A DNA stretch of 41,531 nt from Phycisphaeraceae bacterium (GCA_028284925.1 JANQQT010000134.1:1-41531), one strand, 5' to 3'. Positions 1 through 10,180 are shown, counted from the first letter of the stretch. The notes: generated from the sequence alone by a model not told the origin. Made by a program: numbers and translations.

Positions 1-3000
1 GTGATTGATTGGGTGTCGATAAGGTTGCCTGAGAAGTCGTATGCTTCGAGTGTGAAGGCGTTTTCACCGAATGCGACAGGGAGGATGATCTGCCAGTCAT
101 CTGTTGTGAGCCATTCGGTGGGAAGGGGATCATCCGAGCCAGCGAGACGTACTTCGCGAACATTGACCCATCCGGTTCCGGCGAGTGTCGCGAAGTTGGT
201 GTTCACGGAAAAGTCATTGCCTGAATTGGTTGAAATGTCGAACGGTATGGGCGGAATGCCGGCGTTTACGGTGTTCAGGGCGAAGGTTGATCGGGAACTG
301 ATGTAATTCAGGAAGCTGGTAAAGGATTGTCCGGGGAGGAGAGAATCGAAATGGTTGGACCAGCGGGTCATGTATGAGGAATTGAAGACGGTCGACGCGA
401 TGTCGTGAATGTGTCCCCAGTAGAGCCTTTGATAATCCGGTCGGGCGAGGAGGCGATTGAGTTCGGTATTACGCGTCAGTGAAGATGTCGAACCGGACGT
501 AAATGTGAAGTCCTGATCCCACGGGAGGTAGAGCATTCTGCCGTCTTCGGGATTCTGGTAGACGATGAGGTTGTGTTGGGCGCCGGTGACATAATTGTCG
601 CCGATGCCTCCCAGTGATCCCTGGGCGAAGGCTCTCAACCATTGGTCGACGTCGATGACGCTGTCGGCGATGTCGCGAAAAGCGGAATCTGAAAGTGAGA
701 AGGTTTGTGCGAGGTTGATGATCGGATCGTAGTTATCGGCATCGCGGTTGTTTTTGATGATGTAGTGGAATCGATAGCGTTCCTTGTCTTCGCCCCTGTC
801 GCGGATTGATGTGCCGATGACGCGATCGCCCTGTGGTATTTTGAATCCCTCAGGGCCACCTGTGGTTTGTGTTGGGTAATAAATGAGTTCGTATTCGTAA
901 GCCGTTCCATCGGAGCCGTCCTCGAACTGGGTATCGAGGAAGATGTCATTGAAGCGTGACATGGCGAGGATGGCGGAGCCGGTGTGCTGTATTCTGGGGG
1001 CGACGATATGGACCAGGTCATCGTAACTTGCGGGGATGTCGCCGGCGGCGGTCATGACGTGCTTGTGTAGTATCTCACGCTGGGAGAACTGATCGCCCGC
1101 CCCGGAGCGATCGATTGCAACGGTGGTGTGAATGTCGCGGAAGAGTTGATCGGGGTGGAACCGGACGTTGAAGCTGGCACGTACATCCTTGTATCGACCG
1201 CGATGGGAGCCTTTGAGGCGGGCACCGACATCGTAAAAGACCTGGCCTTCATAGGTGACGGTGGCGCCCATTCTTCCATTGGACATGACGTTTTCGCTGG
1301 CGTGGAATGCTGTCGTGTCGTCCGGGGTCATGATGATGCGGAAGGTATGTTTGGCATCGGGGGAGTCGAGGTTGTCCTGTACCTTGTAGAGGGCGCGGGA
1401 TTCCGGTCCTGCTGCGGGGAATGTGGAAGAGGCACCGATTGAATCGACGCCTTTGACGTAGAACTGAACGACATCGGAAGACGACTGGCCCGGGATGACG
1501 GCCTGGTAATTGCCAGCACCGATGTGGGACATGGGGATGGAATTCCACGAGCCGGATTGAACGGAGTAGAAAAGCATCATGGATGCGATGTTGTCGGGAT
1601 CCTCGGCGTGGACGGAGATTTTGACGGGTTGGTCGGGGTCGGGCATGGTGGGTGTATGACCGAAGTTCGCGTAGGTTGGGCCGATGTTGTCGTGGAAGGT
1701 CGAGTTCTGTGTGCCAGGAGTTCCGTTGACAGAAGGAACATCCAAGAGTGTGGTGCGCTGCAGGCGATCCAGATACAGGCGTGTGTTGAGCTGGTTGGAC
1801 CCGTTTACCCAGCGAGCACGGAGTGAGATTTCGTAGGTTGCGCCATTGCTGATGGTTACGAAGTTTGCGCCGTTTTTGAGTGTGGTTTCGGCGTGGTTGT
1901 GCATGTGTTCGGTCTGGCCGGTGGAGGTTACCTGTAAGACGTTGTTGGTCGGATCGTCTGGGTCGGTGACGATTTCACCGGTGTGATTTCCGATGATGCG
2001 CCATTTGTCTGCACTGCCTGATGAGAAATCCCCGTTTTGGATGAGTTGGGTGGCGGCGCCATCAGGGTCCTGTATGACGGATATGTCATCAATGAGGACG
2101 ATGCCGTCGTTGAGGAGGCCGAAAATGAATTCATGGAATCCGGTTGGACCTCCGAACGAGGTTCCGGGGCCGCGATAGGTAATTGTTTCCCAGGCCGACC
2201 CTGGGAGTTCATTGCTCGCGGCCCAGGCTTCGGCTTTGGAATTGTCGGCATCCGGGTTAATCAGTTCCAGTGATGATCCGCGACCATCGGCAGCATTTGC
2301 CCAACGGCCATCATCGTAGTAATGGACTTCGTCGACGGGGTTCTTATTTGGATCGCGGAGGATGATGTTGTCGTTGGAATTATTTAATCGGCCTTCGTAA
2401 TCGCCAATTATGGTGATGCCGGGATGATCGGCGGCAAGGGCGGCGGGGTCTTTTGCAATGACGAGGTACTCACCGGGGGCGATGATGGTGTTTTCGGGGA
2501 AGTCGAACTCAACGGCATCGCGAATGGTCCATCCGGTGAGATCAACGGGGGCGTCGGATCGATTGTAAAGTTCGATCCATTCTTCGCGATTTTCGCTGAA
2601 GGGCGTGGCGGGTTCACCGGGATCGGTGATGACGGCTGATGAGAGTTGTAGGCCGAAGATGGTATCTGAGGAATTGGTGGCCTGCTGATGGACTTCGACG
2701 GAGATGCGGTTGAGGCCGTTGACAAGGTGATCGGTGGGGATAGAGAGAGGGCCGACGAGGGAGGCGTCGCCGACGGATTGGGCGAGAGTGGTGGGTGTGA
2801 CGACTGTGCCATCGGGGATATTGAATCGATTTACTTCGTGTCCATTGAGGTAGAAGACCGCTCCGTCGTCAATGATGTGGTTGATCTGAAGGGTATCGAC
2901 GGACAGTGGGTCGCCGTTAAAAACGAAATCGGTTTCATAGTAGTAGGTGATAATGTAGGGGACATTGGATTGCGGGTTGGTCAGCGGCGTGTTGATTGGT

Positions 3001-6000
3001 TCGGGAATTGCGGCCGGATTGGTTTCGAAGCCAAACAGGGCCTGGCCAGAGAACCAGTTGGTGTTGTCAACGGTATGGGCGACGGTTGCCCAGTTTGCCG
3101 GGAGAAGGGCGCGTGTGTCGTTGTATCGCCAGGTCGCATCGATGGGAATGAGTTCCCGCGTGTCAAAGGTTGGAGGTATGCCATTGGAACCGGCATCGTG
3201 CCGATGGTTGTACATGATTTCGTTGATGACAATATCCTGGGTGAAGTCGAATGAGTTTGGCGCGCCGGGTGTTGGCGCGTCGGGATACAACCAGCGATTG
3301 TTGTGGTCCGGGCTCGCGCCGCGCAGGGTATTGTCGATGATCCTGGCATCGAGGACGATTGTTCCGGTGGGGTCGTAGAGGGTGACGGACTTGCCGAGGT
3401 CGTTGCCGAACCCTTGTTCCATCTCGTCAATGGCGACTCGCTCGCCCGGATTCAGGACAGGCCCGTCAAGAATGATCGGATTTGGCGCATCGGGACTGGC
3501 GTTTACGGTAAACCTATAGCCATTGAGATCGATGGGGTTTGAGCCATCATTGATGATTTCGAAGAAGAAATCGGGGTCGTCCTTGGCGGCGACTTCGGAT
3601 ATGCGAAGGGATACGGGAGCGGTGGGGTCGGGAGGGGTGGTGGTCGCAGTGAGTTTGGCGGCAAAGAGGGCATCAGGACTGTCAAGAGATCCCTGGTGAA
3701 GTTCGACGGCGAGTACGTTCTCACCTTGAATCAGACTGTCGGCGGGTATGAGTATGGGGGATGTGGGTGGAGCGGATTCGAGTTCCTCGGAAGCGAGGGT
3801 GTTGAAGTCAATGGGGCCGAGCGGCATGTTCTGTCTGTAAATTTCCGTGCCGTTTAGATAGAAAACTGCGCCATCGTCGATCAGGGGTAGCAGTTGAAGT
3901 GTGGTACGAGATGGGGCGTCGTCAAAATCAAAGGTTGCTCGGAAGTAATGGGTCGGGGGACCGAGATCAAGTTCCGTGTTGAATTGAGCATCGCGGGTGG
4001 TGTCTACGGTGAAGTTGTCAAAGATGGCGTTAACGCTGTCGCCGGTGGCGCGTGCCTGGCCGGTGAGAAGGACGGAGAACTCGGGGCCAAAGTTTGAGAC
4101 CTGGTGCGAGGCGTACTTGACGCCATCCAAGAGAATATCGATCAAGCCGGCGCCATTGCCCAGGGGGTTGAAGACTAGTTGCATTTCATGGTCGCCGAGT
4201 GATCCGTCGAGGCCATCGAGTCCGGCGAGGTTGATACCCCCGCCGGTGGGTTGTAGCGTGCCCGTTCCGCCGACATCGTTGACGTTGTACGACCATCCGG
4301 TCTCGCCGACGTTATGGGAGAAGTGAAGGTAGCGGGCGGAATCGGCGTAGATCCATAGGCTTGAGCGATAGGCTGTGCCTGATCCGGCAAGTGACTTTCG
4401 GTCCACGGTGATGGTGATTTTTTCGTCTGTGCTGAACGTGTCGACAGTTTGAACGGATGAGCCAAACCAGAACTCGTTGGTGGTTGTTCCGCCGAGTGTG
4501 AGTTGGTTGTCGTTGGTGGTTGTGGAGGGGGTGTTGTAGCCGGCGGGGCCGAAGCTTTCGAGGCCAATGTTAGTCGGCTGCCAGATATTCGTGTTCAGCG
4601 CATCATCGGTAAAGATGTCGGTGACCAGATTGCTGGTGACGATCAGGCCGGAATCCGCGGGATCGTCGCCGGTTGCTACGGTGGGGGCGGTGAGCGGTGT
4701 GACGGAGCCTGCCGCGAGCATTTCGATCGAGGAGGCAGGCAGGGCGTTTTGCCATAGCCCCACCTCGTCGATAAGTCCGCCCCAATATTCACCTGCAACG
4801 GCATCTCCACCGAAATAGAGCGGAATGGAGGGCATGGTTGCGGTTACGAAGGATGAGGCAATTTCGATGCCATCGCGATAGTACGTGAGCAGTTCGCCAT
4901 CCTTGACGACGGCGTGGTGTACCCATCCCAGCGTGCTGGTAATGTCGGGGTAGTCGATGGTGTGATTGAAATTTGGGGGTAGATCGCGGTATTCGAAATT
5001 CGTGGGTGTGAATTTGATCCATCCGGAGTTGGGCTGGCGATTGCCGAGGATGACATCATTGGGTTGAGCAGGCGGATTTGGTTGGGTTTGTCTAGCGAAG
5101 AAGGACCAAGTGAAGTCATCATCCACGCCGAGGGAGGGTATGGTTCCGGCGTTTACGTAGTCGTTGGCGCCGTCGAGTTGAAGGACTCTGCCGCGTTGCG
5201 GATCATTGACGAACAGGGCACCGTTGATGAGATCGGCATCGGCACCTGTGGGGGCAAGATTCCGGGCAACTGTTCCGGACGTTTCATCAAGGGGCCAGTA
5301 GGCGTAGAGACCGTTACCGACTTTCCCCGGGGCGTTTAGCTCAACGGTGAGATCCATGCGAAATGCGAGGGCGCCGGCGGGTGGCGATTCGGAATTTGGA
5401 TTTCTGAGTGCAAGGATAACCTCATTTTCACCTTCGACCCATCCATTGAAATTTGGGGCGGCGGAGTCGAACTTGTTAACCGTGATCGAGCCATCAGCAG
5501 CGATACTGGCGGAGGGGAGCGGCGCTTCCCAGTTTTGCACGCTGAAGGACACCTCGGTCGCGATGAGTTCGCCGTTGATGTAGATTTGTGCGCCGTTGTC
5601 TGCGGCGAGCTGTATGTTGGCGGAGACGGATTGGATATCACCAAGGGTAAAGGTTGTTCGATAGTAGGTGACGTTTGGTGCACCGAGGAGGCCGGTTACG
5701 CCCAGGGCTTCGGCAGCTGTATGAACGCCGGGTATGTCACTGATCGACGTGGGCGTTGGGACAATCGTGAAGGTAGAGGCGTCCGGTGGGGGTGGGTCGC
5801 CGGCAGGATTCCAGGTACCGGGACTGCCGCCATCAATGGTGACGGTGCTTCTTCGGAATGTATCTACGCTTGAGCCGATTGTGATTTGCCGGACTTCCGG
5901 TACATCCAGTGTGGCGGGGGATTCGGCACCGGTGACGAGTTGGGAAATGGCGGCCTGGTCCAGCGAAACATTCCAGAGGGCCATGTCGTCGATCTTGCCC

Positions 6001-7340
6001 GTGAAGGACTCGATGCCATCGAAGCGCGCGCCGATGCGCAGATCGCCGGTAGGGGTGATTACACGTGATTCGGTATGGGTAAGAACACCATTCTCGTAGA
6101 ATTGTAATTGCGAACCATCGTAAACCCAAGCGTGATGGGTCCAGGTATTGAGTGATGTGATGGAAGGTGTGTTAACCCATCCGGGTTGAGAGGCTGCATA
6201 AAATTTGACGCGATTCTGTCCGCCGGTGGCTGGTGTATTGTTAACGCCAATCTCAAAGGAATTGCCGGTTCGGCCGGCTACGCGGTTGTGTCCTGTTTCA
6301 CCATTTGAATTACCGATTCCAGTGGTCTGGCCCGGATTGTTCAGCCAGTATGCAAGTGTAAAGGTGGAGGAATCAAGGCTGGGGTCGGCGGGTATGAGAA
6401 CACCACCCTGACCGGCTGAAATGGACAAGCTTTTGCCATCGGCGAGGACTGGTGGAACGGATGTGTCGTATGAGCCTCCAGCCAGTTGGCCGTCATTTTC
6501 AAACGATGATGCGTCATCGGTGGTGTCGTCAAATGTCCAGTAGCCTACCAGGGAGCTACTTGTGGTATCAATGGATGCGTTGCCCGCGAAGAACAGGCCG
6601 TCGCCTAATTGCCATGCTGTGTCATCGAATGCGGGCAACTTCCATGCATCACCCCGATCGGTGTTTGTATCGTCGTATGACCATGTGGACTCGAACTCGA
6701 GGACGGTTCGTGTTACGGGGTCCGGCACTGTGTTGGAGAAATTCGCCTGTCCGGGTGTTCCGCCAACTTGCGAGCTGAATGTCCAGTTCTCCGGTTTGTC
6801 GCTGGTCGTTCGCGGTTCGATCTTTGCAAGTGTTGCGCCGGACCCGTCTGCGGCGACCGGCCAGGGAGCATCATCGCGATACGTGATTTCATCCATCAGG
6901 CGGTCAGAGTTATTGCGAAGAATGAGTTCTTCGCCACTATTGGCGAGGGACTGTTCGTAGGGGCCCAGTGCGTTGTCAATGCCGGTCGCGTTTTCCAGCG
7001 CGGCGGGATCCCGTGCGATGAGGAGATGGCCACCTCCGGGGATGACGGTGTTTGAAGGAATTTCATAGTTGATACCGCCATCCACACGCCAGTTGGAGAT
7101 ATCGACATCGATCGCATTTTGATTGTAGAGTTCGATCCACTCGAGCGATTCAGATGATCCGGCGGGGTTGTAATTGATTTCGTTGAAAGTGACGATGGAG
7201 TCACCTGACAGGAGAACACGTTGTTCGAGCGATTCGAGTTGGCGAAGGCGAAGCCCGGTATTGCGTTGGATGTTGTGTCGAAGATGAAGAAGGGCTGCGC
7301 GTCGTCTGGTGTGATGAGAGAGGGGGGTGGTGATGTTCAT
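1..7340 (-). CDS. Giant LamG/lamin-tail/CotH-like surface protein (3' end outside window)
   Basis: One frame stays open from ATG at 7340 to the window edge (at least 2,446 residues), so the C-terminus is missing. The N-terminus has an Arg-rich stretch and LESLEQRVLLSG (residues 35-46), the LEPR-XLL motif of planctomycete giant extracellular proteins. Visible order: lamin-tail (LTD) domain about 48-150; LamG-like lectin fold about 268-470; a beta-sandwich with an 'YINGELI' strand about 557-640; second LamG about 677-880 followed by a module to about 1110; beta-sandwich about 1120-1220; LTD about 1243-1365; beta-sandwich about 1455-1530; LTD about 1568-1700; CotH-like region about 2000-2290 with 'RLKGS' and 'PWDQD' (2273-2277). 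CotH proteins are atypical kinases; activity here is not proven. A Shine-Dalgarno-like AAGGA (7351-7355) lies 10 bases before the start. The product is probably exported and surface-associated. Confidence 0.9.
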   Translation of the reverse strand, partial: MNITTPLSHHTRRRAALLHLRHNIQRNTGLRLRQLESLEQRVLLSGDSIVTFNEINYNPAGSSESLEWIELYNQNAIDVDISNWRVDGGINYEIPSNTVIPGGGHLLIARDPAALENATGIDNALGPYEQSLANSGEELILRNNSDRLMDEITYRDDAPWPVAADGSGATLAKIEPRTTSDKPENWTFSSQVGGTPGQANFSNTVPDPVTRTVLEFESTWSYDDTNTDRGDAWKLPAFDDTAWQLGDGLFFAGNASIDTTSSSLVGYWTFDDTTDDASSFENDGQLAGGSYDTSVPPVLADGKSLSISAGQGGVLIPADPSLDSSTFTLAYWLNNPGQTTGIGNSNGETGHNRVAGRTGNSFEIGVNNTPATGGQNRVKFYAASQPGWVNTPSITSLNTWTHHAWVYDGSQLQFYENGVLTHTESRVITPTGDLRIGARFDGIESFTGKIDDMALWNVSLDQAAISQLVTGAESPATLDVPEVRQITIGSSVDTFRRSTVTIDGGSPGTWNPAGDPPPPDASTFTIVPTPTSISDIPGVHTAAEALGVTGLLGAPNVTYYRTTFTLGDIQSVSANIQLAADNGAQIYINGELIATEVSFSVQNWEAPLPSASIAADGSITVNKFDSAAPNFNGWVEGENEVILALRNPNSESPPAGALAFRMDLTVELNAPGKVGNGLYAYWPLDETSGTVARNLAPTGADADLINGALFVNDPQRGRVLQLDGANDYVNAGTIPSLGVDDDFTWSFFARQTQPNPPAQPNDVILGNRQPNSGWIKFTPTNFEYRDLPPNFNHTIDYPDITSTLGWVHHAVVKDGELLTYYRDGIEIASSFVTATMPSIPLYFGGDAVAGEYWGGLIDEVGLWQNALPASSIEMLAAGSVTPLTAPTVATGDDPADSGLIVTSNLVTDIFTDDALNTNIWQPTNIGLESFGPAGYNTPSTTTNDNQLTLGGTTTNEFWFGSSVQTVDTFSTDEKITITVDRKSLAGSGTAYRSSLWIYADSARYLHFSHNVGETGWSYNVNDVGGTGTLQPTGGGINLAGLDGLDGSLGDHEMQLVFNPLGNGAGLIDILLDGVKYASHQVSNFGPEFSVLLTGQARATGDSVNAIFDNFTVDTTRDAQFNTELDLGPPTHYFRATFDFDDAPSRTTLQLLPLIDDGAVFYLNGTEIYRQNMPLGPIDFNTLASEELESAPPTSPILIPADSLIQGENVLAVELHQGSLDSPDALFAAKLTATTTPPDPTAPVSLRISEVAAKDDPDFFFEIINDGSNPIDLNGYRFTVNASPDAPNPIILDGPVLNPGERVAIDEMEQGFGNDLGKSVTLYDPTGTIVLDARIIDNTLRGASPDHNNRWLYPDAPTPGAPNSFDFTQDIVINEIMYNHRHDAGSNGIPPTFDTRELIPIDATWRYNDTRALLPANWATVAHTVDNTNWFSGQALFGFETNPAAIPEPINTPLTNPQSNVPYIITYYYETDFVFNGDPLSVDTLQINHIIDDGAVFYLNGHEVNRFNIPDGTVVTPTTLAQSVGDASLVGPLSIPTDHLVNGLNRISVEVHQQATNSSDTIFGLQLSSAVITDPGEPATPFSENREEWIELYNRSDAPVDLTGWTIRDAVEFDFPENTIIAPGEYLVIAKDPAALAADHPGITIIGDYEGRLNNSNDNIILRDPNKNPVDEVHYYDDGRWANAADGRGSSLELINPDADNSKAEAWAASNELPGSAWETITYRGPGTSFGGPTGFHEFIFGLLNDGIVLIDDISVIQDPDGAATQLIQNGDFSSGSADKWRIIGNHTGEIVTDPDDPTNNVLQVTSTGQTEHMHNHAETTLKNGANFVTISNGATYEISLRARWVNGSNQLNTRLYLDRLQRTTLLDVPSVNGTPGTQNSTFHDNIGPTYANFGHTPTMPDPDQPVKISVHAEDPDNIASMMLFYSVQSGSWNSIPMSHIGAGNYQAVIPGQSSSDVVQFYVKGVDSIGASSTFPAAGPESRALYKVQDNLDSPDAKHTFRIIMTPDDTTAFHASENVMSNGRMGATVTYEGQVFYDVGARLKGSHRGRYKDVRASFNVRFHPDQLFRDIHTTVAIDRSGAGDQFSQREILHKHVMTAAGDIPASYDDLVHIVAPRIQHTGSAILAMSRFNDIFLDTQFEDGSDGTAYEYELIYYPTQTTGGPEGFKIPQGDRVIGTSIRDRGEDKERYRFHYIIKNNRDADNYDPIINLAQTFSLSDSAFRDIADSVIDVDQWLRAFAQGSLGGIGDNYVTGAQHNLIVYQNPEDGRMLYLPWDQDFTFTSGSTSSLTRNTELNRLLARPDYQRLYWGHIHDIASTVFNSSYMTRWSNHFDSLLPGQSFTSFLNYISSRSTFALNTVNAGIPPIPFDISTNSGNDFSVNTNFATLAGTGWVNVREVRLAGSDDPLPTEWLTTDDWQIILPVAFGENAFTLEAYDFSGNLIDTQSI

Positions 7341-7378
7341 CGTGATGCAGTCCTTGGCATATAGGGCATATAGGGCAT
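7337..7378 (-). CDS. Possible 13-codon leader peptide overlapping the giant gene start
   Basis: A short frame starts with ATG at 7378 and reads MPYMPYMPRTASR, ending in TGA at 7339-7337. That stop overlaps the giant gene's ATG (7340-7338) as ATGA. Its three Met codons come from the 9-base repeat array, and the Shine-Dalgarno-like AAGGA of the giant gene lies inside it. This layout would allow translational coupling, but a frame this short can arise by chance from the repeat. Confidence 0.25.
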   Translation of the reverse strand: MPYMPYMPRTASR

Positions 7379-7391
7379 ATTGGGCGATGGG
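7356..7391. repeat. Four tandem 9-base units in the giant gene leader
   Basis: On the plus strand the units are ggcatatag, ggcatatag, ggcatattg and a decayed ggcgatggg. The array sits immediately upstream of the ribosome binding site of the giant surface protein gene (minus strand). Copy-number change could alter leader spacing; this is inference. Confidence 0.7.
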
Positions 7392-7410
7392 AAGTGTGTT
7401 AGTACCTGAT

Positions 7411-7451
7411 ATGTAAAACTCGACCACGGCGAATCCGTCTAGGGTCGAGTT
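7411..7451 (-). terminator. Probable rho-independent terminator of the LamG PEP-CTERM gene
   Basis: Inverted repeat aactcgacc (7417-7425) and ggtcgagtt (7443-7451) gives a 9-bp perfect stem, with a small inner acgg/ccgt pairing in the loop. Read on the minus strand it lies about 50 bases past the stop at 7501 and runs into TTTTACAT. The T-run is short, so efficiency is uncertain. Confidence 0.55.
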
Positions 7452-7500
7452 AAGTGTATGCAATCAACGCGCGTACGTGTTGCCGTTTCTTAAAGGTCGA

Positions 7501-8946
7501 TCATACGCAACGTCTTCGGCGTGTGGCGGCGATGGCGAGAATGGTGAGCAGGGCGGCGGCGGAAGTCGGTTCGGGGATGATTCGTGTGGTGGTGATTGAA
7601 GCGTTGTCAAATACGGCGAGGACGGTGTCGTTGGTGGCACGAGCCTGACCGGTAAGAATCATGCGGAATTCCGGAGGGAAATTGCTGAAGCCGTGGATGG
7701 CGGCGAGTGCGCCATCGATATACATCTCCATGTTAACATGACCGGGCGTGCCGGTTGGCAGGAGAACGATGCTCATTTCGTGCAGACCCAGGTCGGCGTC
7801 GATGGCATCGAAAAGGGCCAGATTGAATCCACTTCCGGTAGGGTTGCGCGTTCCTATGCCTCCGTCATCGCGGGCGTTGAATGACCAACCTGTTTCACCG
7901 ATATTCTGCGAGAGGTGAAGATAGTGGCCGTCATCTCCGAAGACCCAAAGACTTGATCGATAGGCTGTGCCTGAGCCTGAGAGGGCGACGCGGTCAACTT
8001 TTACTTCGATGGGGTCTGTGCCGATGGGAAAGGAGGTTGTGGACTCCAAGGAGCTGCCGTACCAGAACTGGTTGGTGGATGTTCCACCCAGATGCAGAGT
8101 CGATGTGTTGACGCCGGGTGGGTTATAGCCCGCCGGGCCGTTGTTTTCCAAGCCGCGGTCTGAGGAGGTCCATTTTGCCGGATTGACGGTCGTGGAAAAG
8201 TCATCGGAAAAGAGCGTTTGGTTGAATACCGGTGCGTCCGAGGTTGGTACGGTCGGGACGGGAGCGGCATCGTTGGCAAGGGCGACGATGGAGGAGGTTG
8301 GTAATGCATCGTTCCAGAGTGCAACATCGTCGAGGCGACCGCCCCAGTTTTCGTTGGTGGTGTCGCCGCCGAGAAAGAAGGGCGGGGCGGGGACGGTACC
8401 GGTGATGGCGCGGTTGCCCATGGCAAGACCGTTTCGGTAGTAGGTAAGGGTGGCGCCGTTCTTTACTGCGGCGTGGTGCATCCAACCGGATCCGGCGTTA
8501 ATGTCGACGTAGTCGATGGTATTATTGAATGAGCCAATGTCACGGAACTCAAAGGCATTGGTAGTGGCCTTGATCCAGCCGGCATTGGGAAAGCGATTGC
8601 CGATGATGACGTTGTTGTTTGCTTCCTGATCGGACGATGCCCAGTAGGACCAAGTGAAGTCAACGGCAGGGCCGAGAGCCGGAAGTGTTCCGGCGTTTAC
8701 GTATCCATCCAAGCCATCCAGTTGAAGAACCTGACCTCGCGTGCCATCGGCGACCCATGTTGCTCCGTTGAAGAGAGTACCGTCAACGCCGGGTCCTGCG
8801 TTGGACGCGTTGGTTCCTGCGACTTCGTCGAGAGGCCAGTAGGAGTGAAGGTCCGCGTCTGCGCGTGGTGAGGTGAAGATAAGTAGAAGGCATGCAGCGG
8901 TAGCTGCAAATTTGTACATACGCAATCTGATCATCCGATCGCCCAC
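7501..8946 (-). CDS. LamG-domain secreted protein with PEP-CTERM anchor
   Basis: Product is 481 residues from a GTG at 8946; in-frame ATGs at codons 5 and 10 are alternative starts and no strong ribosome binding site separates them. The N-terminus carries a signal peptide (hydrophobic run AATAACLLLIFTS, cleavage probably after ADA near residue 32). Next come a LamG/concanavalin-like domain (about 33-230, beginning SYWPLDE) and a second module (about 245-455). The C-terminus is a PEP-CTERM signal: PEPT, a hydrophobic segment, then RRRR, which in such bacteria directs sorting by an exosortase. Both modules closely match residues about 677-1110 of the adjacent giant protein, down to shared stretches such as GSGTAYRSSLW and LTGQARAT, so one locus derives from the other. 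Ligand unknown. Confidence 0.9.
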   Translation of the reverse strand: MGDRMIRLRMYKFAATAACLLLIFTSPRADADLHSYWPLDEVAGTNASNAGPGVDGTLFNGATWVADGTRGQVLQLDGLDGYVNAGTLPALGPAVDFTWSYWASSDQEANNNVIIGNRFPNAGWIKATTNAFEFRDIGSFNNTIDYVDINAGSGWMHHAAVKNGATLTYYRNGLAMGNRAITGTVPAPPFFLGGDTTNENWGGRLDDVALWNDALPTSSIVALANDAAPVPTVPTSDAPVFNQTLFSDDFSTTVNPAKWTSSDRGLENNGPAGYNPPGVNTSTLHLGGTSTNQFWYGSSLESTTSFPIGTDPIEVKVDRVALSGSGTAYRSSLWVFGDDGHYLHLSQNIGETGWSFNARDDGGIGTRNPTGSGFNLALFDAIDADLGLHEMSIVLLPTGTPGHVNMEMYIDGALAAIHGFSNFPPEFRMILTGQARATNDTVLAVFDNASITTTRIIPEPTSAAALLTILAIAATRRRRCV

Positions 8947-9172
8947 TTTCTTGAACTCATTAATTGTGAATCATCCATCTGGCTGCGCGATTTTGGTAAT
9001 TCGTCCTATCGCGGCAGCGTGTAATACGTATTTTAATCAATTTTCAGGCGTACGGTCAACGGGAATTGTGAAAATTGGAATGCGTTGGAGGCAGGTAGAT
9101 TCGTTTATCGGAAACGATCAGGTGGCGGTCTGAGGGTGGCGATTAATGGGCAATTGAGTAACTACAAATGTA

Positions 9173-10123
9173 TCAAGTATGTTGGATCCTGGGATCAACC
9201 AGCGAGTAGGCAATGTCGACGAGGAGATTGAATATGATGAGCAGGATCGCGTAGAGAATTACGACGCCCATGATGAGAAAAAGATCCTTATTCTGAACTG
9301 CTGAAACAAAGTGTTGGCCCATGCCAGGGATGTTGAATACCTTTTCGATCACGAATGAGCCGGTAATTGCCCCGGCGGTTGCGGGCCCCAGAAAGCTGAG
9401 GACGGGCAGAAACGCGACCTTTAGTGCGTGCTTGGTGACCACCACCTTTTCACTCAGTCCTTTTGCCCGGGCTGTTCTGACGAAATCACTGCCGAGGACA
9501 TCGAGCATTCCCATTCGTGTCAGGCGAGCGATGTATGCGGCGAAAGGCAGGGAAAGGGTGATCATCGGTAAGATCATTTGAGAGAATGACCCCCATCCAA
9601 TCGCCACCCAGCCCAGCCAGACGCTGAAGATCGTGAGCAATACGGACCCGGTTACGAATGTGGGGAGACTAATCCCCACCAATGCAACGGCAAGTGTCGA
9701 GAAATCCCAGAAAGAGTCCCGACGTACCGCCCCTATGACACCGGCTCCGATCCCCGTGACCAAAGCAATGAGCATGGCGCCGAGACCAAGCTGAAGGCTG
9801 ACGGGGAATGCTCCGGAGATGATTTCAGATACGGTCCAGCCTTTGTATCTGAGGCTGGGGCCGAAATCGAAAACCACTTCACTCTTGCCCTGCAGGTAAT
9901 GGATGCCGGTCACACCTGCGAGGTACTCCCAATAGAAGACCCACTGGTTATCGAGATTGTACTGGGCCTGCATGGCGGCCTGGACCTCCGGAGGGGGTTT
10001 GCGCTCATCAGCCATATCCAGAGGGCTTCCGGGAATAGACCATGCCAACAGAAAGGTCGTGGTATAGATGACCAGCACGAGAATCGGAAGTTGAATCAGT
10101 CGTGAAACGAGAAGGCGGGTCAA
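9173..10123 (-). CDS. Peptide/oligopeptide ABC transporter permease, OppB/DppB type
   Basis: Product is 316 residues, the usual length for this family. It has an N-terminal transmembrane helix (residues about 9-30), a periplasmic region with the family's PGSPLDM, and about five further membrane segments. The cytoplasmic EAA loop, where the ATPase docks, reads RAKGLSEKVVVTKHAL, and the end has the typical DPRI. It lies 57 bases downstream of the binding-protein gene on the same strand, so the two are almost certainly co-transcribed. The partner permease (OppC) and ATPases (OppD/F) expected in a full system are not found downstream; the next gene is an unrelated LamG protein. Confidence 0.92.
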   Translation of the reverse strand: MTRLLVSRLIQLPILVLVIYTTTFLLAWSIPGSPLDMADERKPPPEVQAAMQAQYNLDNQWVFYWEYLAGVTGIHYLQGKSEVVFDFGPSLRYKGWTVSEIISGAFPVSLQLGLGAMLIALVTGIGAGVIGAVRRDSFWDFSTLAVALVGISLPTFVTGSVLLTIFSVWLGWVAIGWGSFSQMILPMITLSLPFAAYIARLTRMGMLDVLGSDFVRTARAKGLSEKVVVTKHALKVAFLPVLSFLGPATAGAITGSFVIEKVFNIPGMGQHFVSAVQNKDLFLIMGVVILYAILLIIFNLLVDIAYSLVDPRIQHT

Positions 10124-10180
10124 GTGGCTGGTCCTCTTGTGTAACTGGTGCGGCAGAAGCGGATCATGTTCCCGATGTGG

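Noticed and set aside
2688-3254. A 188-codon plus-strand frame
   Set aside because: It lies opposite the LTD/beta-sandwich coding region of the giant gene, and its composition is Gly/Val/Asp-rich as expected for a shadow.
7356-7391. Tandem repeats considered as a CRISPR array
   Set aside because: The 9-base units are adjacent with no spacers, and no cas gene is present.
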